DNA of 9,027 nucleotides from Planctomycetaceae bacterium (GTDB taxonomy: Bacteria; Planctomycetota; Planctomycetia; Pirellulales; Pirellulaceae). Below are positions 7,837-9,027 of the stretch, piece by piece. The notes under the pieces are model-generated. The model was not told where the DNA came from and searched no databases. It saw nothing but the letters and a program-made list of their open reading frames with translations. The DNA is taken from contig PADE01000014.1 of assembly GCA_002702965.1 (NCBI GenBank), positions 1 through 9,027 on the forward strand, given 5' to 3'. The position numbers and the translations under genes were made by a program. The first letter of the stretch is position 1, and every line of letters begins with the position of its first letter.

Positions 7837-8055
7837 GTGAAAACGATCAGATGTCCAAATTGCGACCTGGTACTTGACGACGCTGAGCGCTGCTCCCATT
7901 GCGGATGGTTAAGCCCTGCGATTATCTCCCGCCGTAACAAAAGGGCCGGTGTTTTTGGGTTTCTATTCTTGCTCCTCTTCCCCATATCCCTCTGGATCTT
8001 CCGTGATGCTGCGCGGGACTTTGTAATGTGGCTTGCTGGAACCGGCGGCCAATGA
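7837..8055 (+). CDS. Small zinc-ribbon protein with one membrane helix
   Basis: Encodes 72 residues from GTG 7837, chosen because AGGGAGG (7823-7829) lies 7 nt before it. A longer frame from 7783 has no such site, and the overlapping ATG at 7835 runs directly into TGA. Residues 6-22 carry CPNC and CSHC (C6, C9, C19, C22), a zinc-ribbon of the kind seen in many bacterial small proteins. A basic stretch RRNKR (32-36) is followed by one hydrophobic helix at about 37-55 (GVFGFLFLLLFPISLWIF), giving an N-in/C-out topology by the positive-inside rule, with the zinc ribbon in the cytoplasm. No family-level function can be assigned. It is bracketed by two copies of a 37-bp palindromic repeat (7731-7767 and 8065-8101, the second starting 10 bp after the stop), suggesting it may have moved or been copied as a unit. 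Confidence 0.7.
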   Translation: MKTIRCPNCDLVLDDAERCSHCGWLSPAIISRRNKRAGVFGFLFLLLFPISLWIFRDAARDFVMWLAGTGGQ

Positions 8056-8064
8056 AGCTCTGTC

Positions 8065-8101
8065 CCTGGACCACACCAACAGTTCGAACCGGTTCGGTGT
8101 G
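8065..8101. repeat. 37-bp repeat, copy 2 (downstream of the zinc-ribbon gene)
   Basis: Second copy of the element at 7731-7767, same orientation, 31 of 37 identical. The palindrome CGAACCGGTTCG is at 8085-8096. Unlike copy 1 it can form an extra outer stem, CACACC (8072-8077) with GGTGTG (8096-8101), so it may fold as a hairpin in RNA or single-stranded DNA and could act as the transcription end of the small gene. Confidence 0.85.
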
Positions 8102-8115
8102 AACCGTCGCGGTTC
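8101..8115. repeat. GAACCG/CGGTTC inverted repeat
   Basis: GAACCG, three bases TCG, CGGTTC: a perfect 6-bp stem immediately abutting copy 2 of the 37-bp repeat. It reuses the same half-site as the repeat's palindrome. Confidence 0.6.
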
Positions 8116-8188
8116 GCCGTGGCTAGTGGTGCCAAAAACCAAACTGGACTGCTGTGAACAAACACGCCTGGCCAGGCATGGGGTCCAA

Positions 8189-8404
8189 GGCAAAACGCCC
8201 TGGAAAATGCAGCAGCTGATGCGCGACGCTGGCATCTGCTATGTCAGGTACATGGATGACTTCCTGATCCTGGCCAAGAATCGGCGCGTTTTTCGCCGCG
8301 CCATCAAGCGTATTCACCAGGTGATGCGCCACGTGCAATTGCGCCTGCACACAGAGAAACGATTCATCGGCAGAATCTGCCGTGGTTTTGATTTTCTCGG
8401 CTAA
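8189..8404 (+). pseudogene. Reverse transcriptase fragment (YMDD palm region)
   Basis: About 71 codons with clear similarity to bacterial RNA-directed DNA polymerases of the group II intron/retron-like superfamily: MQQLMRDAGICYVRYMDDFL with the catalytic YMDD at 8249-8260, then a helical RRAIKRIHQVMRHVQLRLHT stretch, EKRFIGRICRGFDFLG, and TAA at 8402-8404. In full-length relatives the last motif continues as FLGY with a C-terminal region, and 200 or more residues precede YMDD, including the first catalytic Asp and an SPLSP-type motif. None of those is present. The frame is open back to 8033, but the part before about 8189 does not resemble a reverse transcriptase and overlaps the 37-bp repeat, so it is probably foreign sequence at a junction. 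The remnant cannot be an active enzyme. No group II intron domain V, DGR repeat pair or retron RNA was recognised around it. Confidence 0.75.
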
Positions 8405-8464
8405 CCCGTGACACCGGGCCGTCGTCTGCGGCGCTCTGGCGGTATGTGGCACGCCAGCAGAATG

Positions 8465-8476
8465 AACCGTGCGGTT
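8465..8476. repeat. AACCG/CGGTT inverted repeat
   Basis: AACCG, TG, CGGTT: a perfect 5-bp stem, a fourth occurrence of the AACCG/CGGTT palindromic theme seen at 7751, 8085 and 8101. Confidence 0.45.
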
Positions 8477-8606
8477 GGCTGTGGGGCGGGCTCGCAGGCC
8501 TGGTTTCGCGCGGGAGGTATCCGCCGCGCCTTGGTGCGCAACTTGAGGGCCACCGGTGCCACGGGAGTGGCGATCCCACCGCGGTATCCACGGGCCCCCG
8601 CGACCG

Positions 8607-8642
8607 ACAGCGACGCCGACTCGGCCTCCGGCTGAGTCGCTG
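8607..8642. other. Strong hairpin with alternative pairings
   Basis: Positions 8618-8638 form a 9-bp stem (GACTCGGCC with GGCTGAGTC, one G-U pair) around a TCC loop. A competing outer pairing joins ACAGCGAC (8607-8614) to GTCGCTGT (8635-8642), an 8-bp perfect match that shares bases with the first stem. The two are mutually exclusive at GTC. No T-run follows on the plus strand, so an intrinsic terminator is unlikely. Confidence 0.55.
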
Positions 8643-8645
8643 TGC

Positions 8646-8666
8646 GACTGTCCGCGGACCGCAGTC
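8646..8666. other. Second hairpin
   Basis: GACTG (8646-8650) pairs with CAGTC (8662-8666) around an 11-nt loop that itself contains the palindrome TCCGCGGA. It lies 3 bp after the preceding inverted repeat, so the two may belong to one structured element. Confidence 0.4.
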
Positions 8667-8708
8667 ACTGCAAAACGTTTCACGGCGGCGAGACTCGGCT
8701 TACTTGCA

Positions 8709-8957
8709 TCAAATTTCAGTCCTCCCAGCCCCGCCCTGACTACCACACACCGTCACCCAAATCTGTCCCATCCGCATCCTCAAAACACGACACACGCATA
8801 TAATCGCCGCGTATAGCATGCACACTGTCAATGCCACTACAACTAACCACTCACTCCAACTGTCTACTTCCTCGCCGCTCTCTATATACATGTCAACTAA
8901 ATATACCACTACAACCAATCCGACAATCTTCACAACAGCCCCGGGCCAACTGACCAC
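8709..8957 (-). CDS. Hypothetical small two-helix membrane protein
   Basis: Open frame of 82 residues from GTG 8957, with a G-run just upstream that may serve as a weak ribosome-binding site. An in-frame ATG at residue 23 is the other possible start, but it would remove the first helix. Two hydrophobic helices are evident at about 7-25 (VVKIVGLVVVVYLVDMYI) and 37-58 (WLVVVALTVCMLYAAIICVC), joined by an acidic loop (ESGEEVDSWSE). The basic RVLRMRM follows helix 2, consistent with both ends in the cytoplasm. Codon use is far more G/T-rich with A/T third positions than in the other genes. No family recognised. The regular helix-loop-helix pattern with sensible charge placement is the main reason to believe it; the possibility that the composition alone produces hydrophobic codons remains real. 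Confidence 0.4.
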   Translation of the reverse strand: MVSWPGAVVKIVGLVVVVYLVDMYIESGEEVDSWSEWLVVVALTVCMLYAAIICVCRVLRMRMGQIWVTVCGSQGGAGRTEI

Positions 8958-9027
8958 CCCCCCATTTATGTTCCAGGTTGAGTGAGAGAATCGGGGTCAA
9001 GTAAACGGCTGTATTCTGGAGGCGAAG
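8958..9027. other. Right edge, no feature recognised
   Basis: Nothing supported beyond a run of seven C (8957-8963). The sequence is too short to tell what lies next. Confidence 0.3.

Larger units (their letters stand above)
8405..8708. other. Non-coding stretch after the reverse transcriptase fragment
   Basis: No supported gene. One plus-strand frame reads ALWRYVARQQNEPCGWLWGG around 8428-8490, which might be a displaced piece of the reverse transcriptase C-terminus, but I cannot support it. The stretch holds three hairpins, listed separately. Confidence 0.4.

Noticed and set aside
7628..8115. CRISPR array
   Set aside because: Repeats are either contiguous without spacers or only two copies about 330 bp apart.
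7700..8120. Integron attC cassette around the zinc-ribbon gene
   Set aside because: A GTTGAAT sequence fits one core consensus at 7772-7778, but I found no matching RYYYAAC partner with the spacing and symmetry of an attC site.
7464..8165. Minus-strand open frame of 233 codons
   Set aside because: It covers the zinc-ribbon gene and both repeats in antisense; no family features.
8404..8700. Group II intron 3' end (domain V)
   Set aside because: AACCGTGCGGTT is reminiscent, but the conserved domain V stem, bulge and catalytic triad could not be laid out.
8123..8746. Minus-strand open frame opposite the reverse transcriptase fragment
   Set aside because: The opposite strand carries the unmistakable YMDD motif, so this is antisense.

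Overview
The window looks like chromosomal DNA of a planctomycete or close relative, probably a metagenome contig. The reasons are a Tat-exported DUF1501 protein, a Tat-exported N,N-dimethylformamidase-like protein, and a very large secreted glycoside-hydrolase-like protein. DUF1501 proteins are strongly expanded in Planctomycetota. The assignment is inference; no rRNA or other phylogenetic marker is present.

Left part (1-3440), all read on the minus strand: a decayed gene remnant (about 2912-3440), an intact DUF1501 gene (1444-2847), and an N,N-dimethylformamidase large-subunit-like gene that starts at 1247 and runs off the left edge. The last is broken by a single +1 frame change near 840. 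The remnant carries at least two frame changes and in-frame stops. Both readable genes have good Shine-Dalgarno sites and twin-arginine leaders, so their products should be exported folded.

Middle (3498-7190), plus strand: one gene for a 1230-residue secreted multidomain protein. It has a Sec signal peptide, an N-terminal class-I-amidotransferase-like domain, a beta-sandwich region, a GH42-like TIM barrel with a TLGDEN segment, a beta-galactosidase middle-type domain and a C-terminal beta-sandwich domain. It is divergent from the minus-strand genes, and the decayed remnant ends where this gene begins.

Right part (7191-9027) is accessory, debris-like DNA. It holds an unexplained minus-strand open stretch, a 14-bp tandem triplet, a small zinc-ribbon/membrane protein flanked by two copies of a 37-bp palindromic repeat, a fragment of a reverse transcriptase with its YMDD motif, several GAACCG/CGGTTC hairpins, two larger hairpins, and a small two-helix membrane protein gene in a patch of different base composition.

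I see no complete, convincing new multi-gene system. The best leads are the repeat pair around the zinc-ribbon gene next to the reverse-transcriptase fragment, and the unusual active-site region of the giant hydrolase. The left-hand exported proteins and the large hydrolase fit a polymer- or amide-degrading lifestyle, but no single pathway can be read from these genes.
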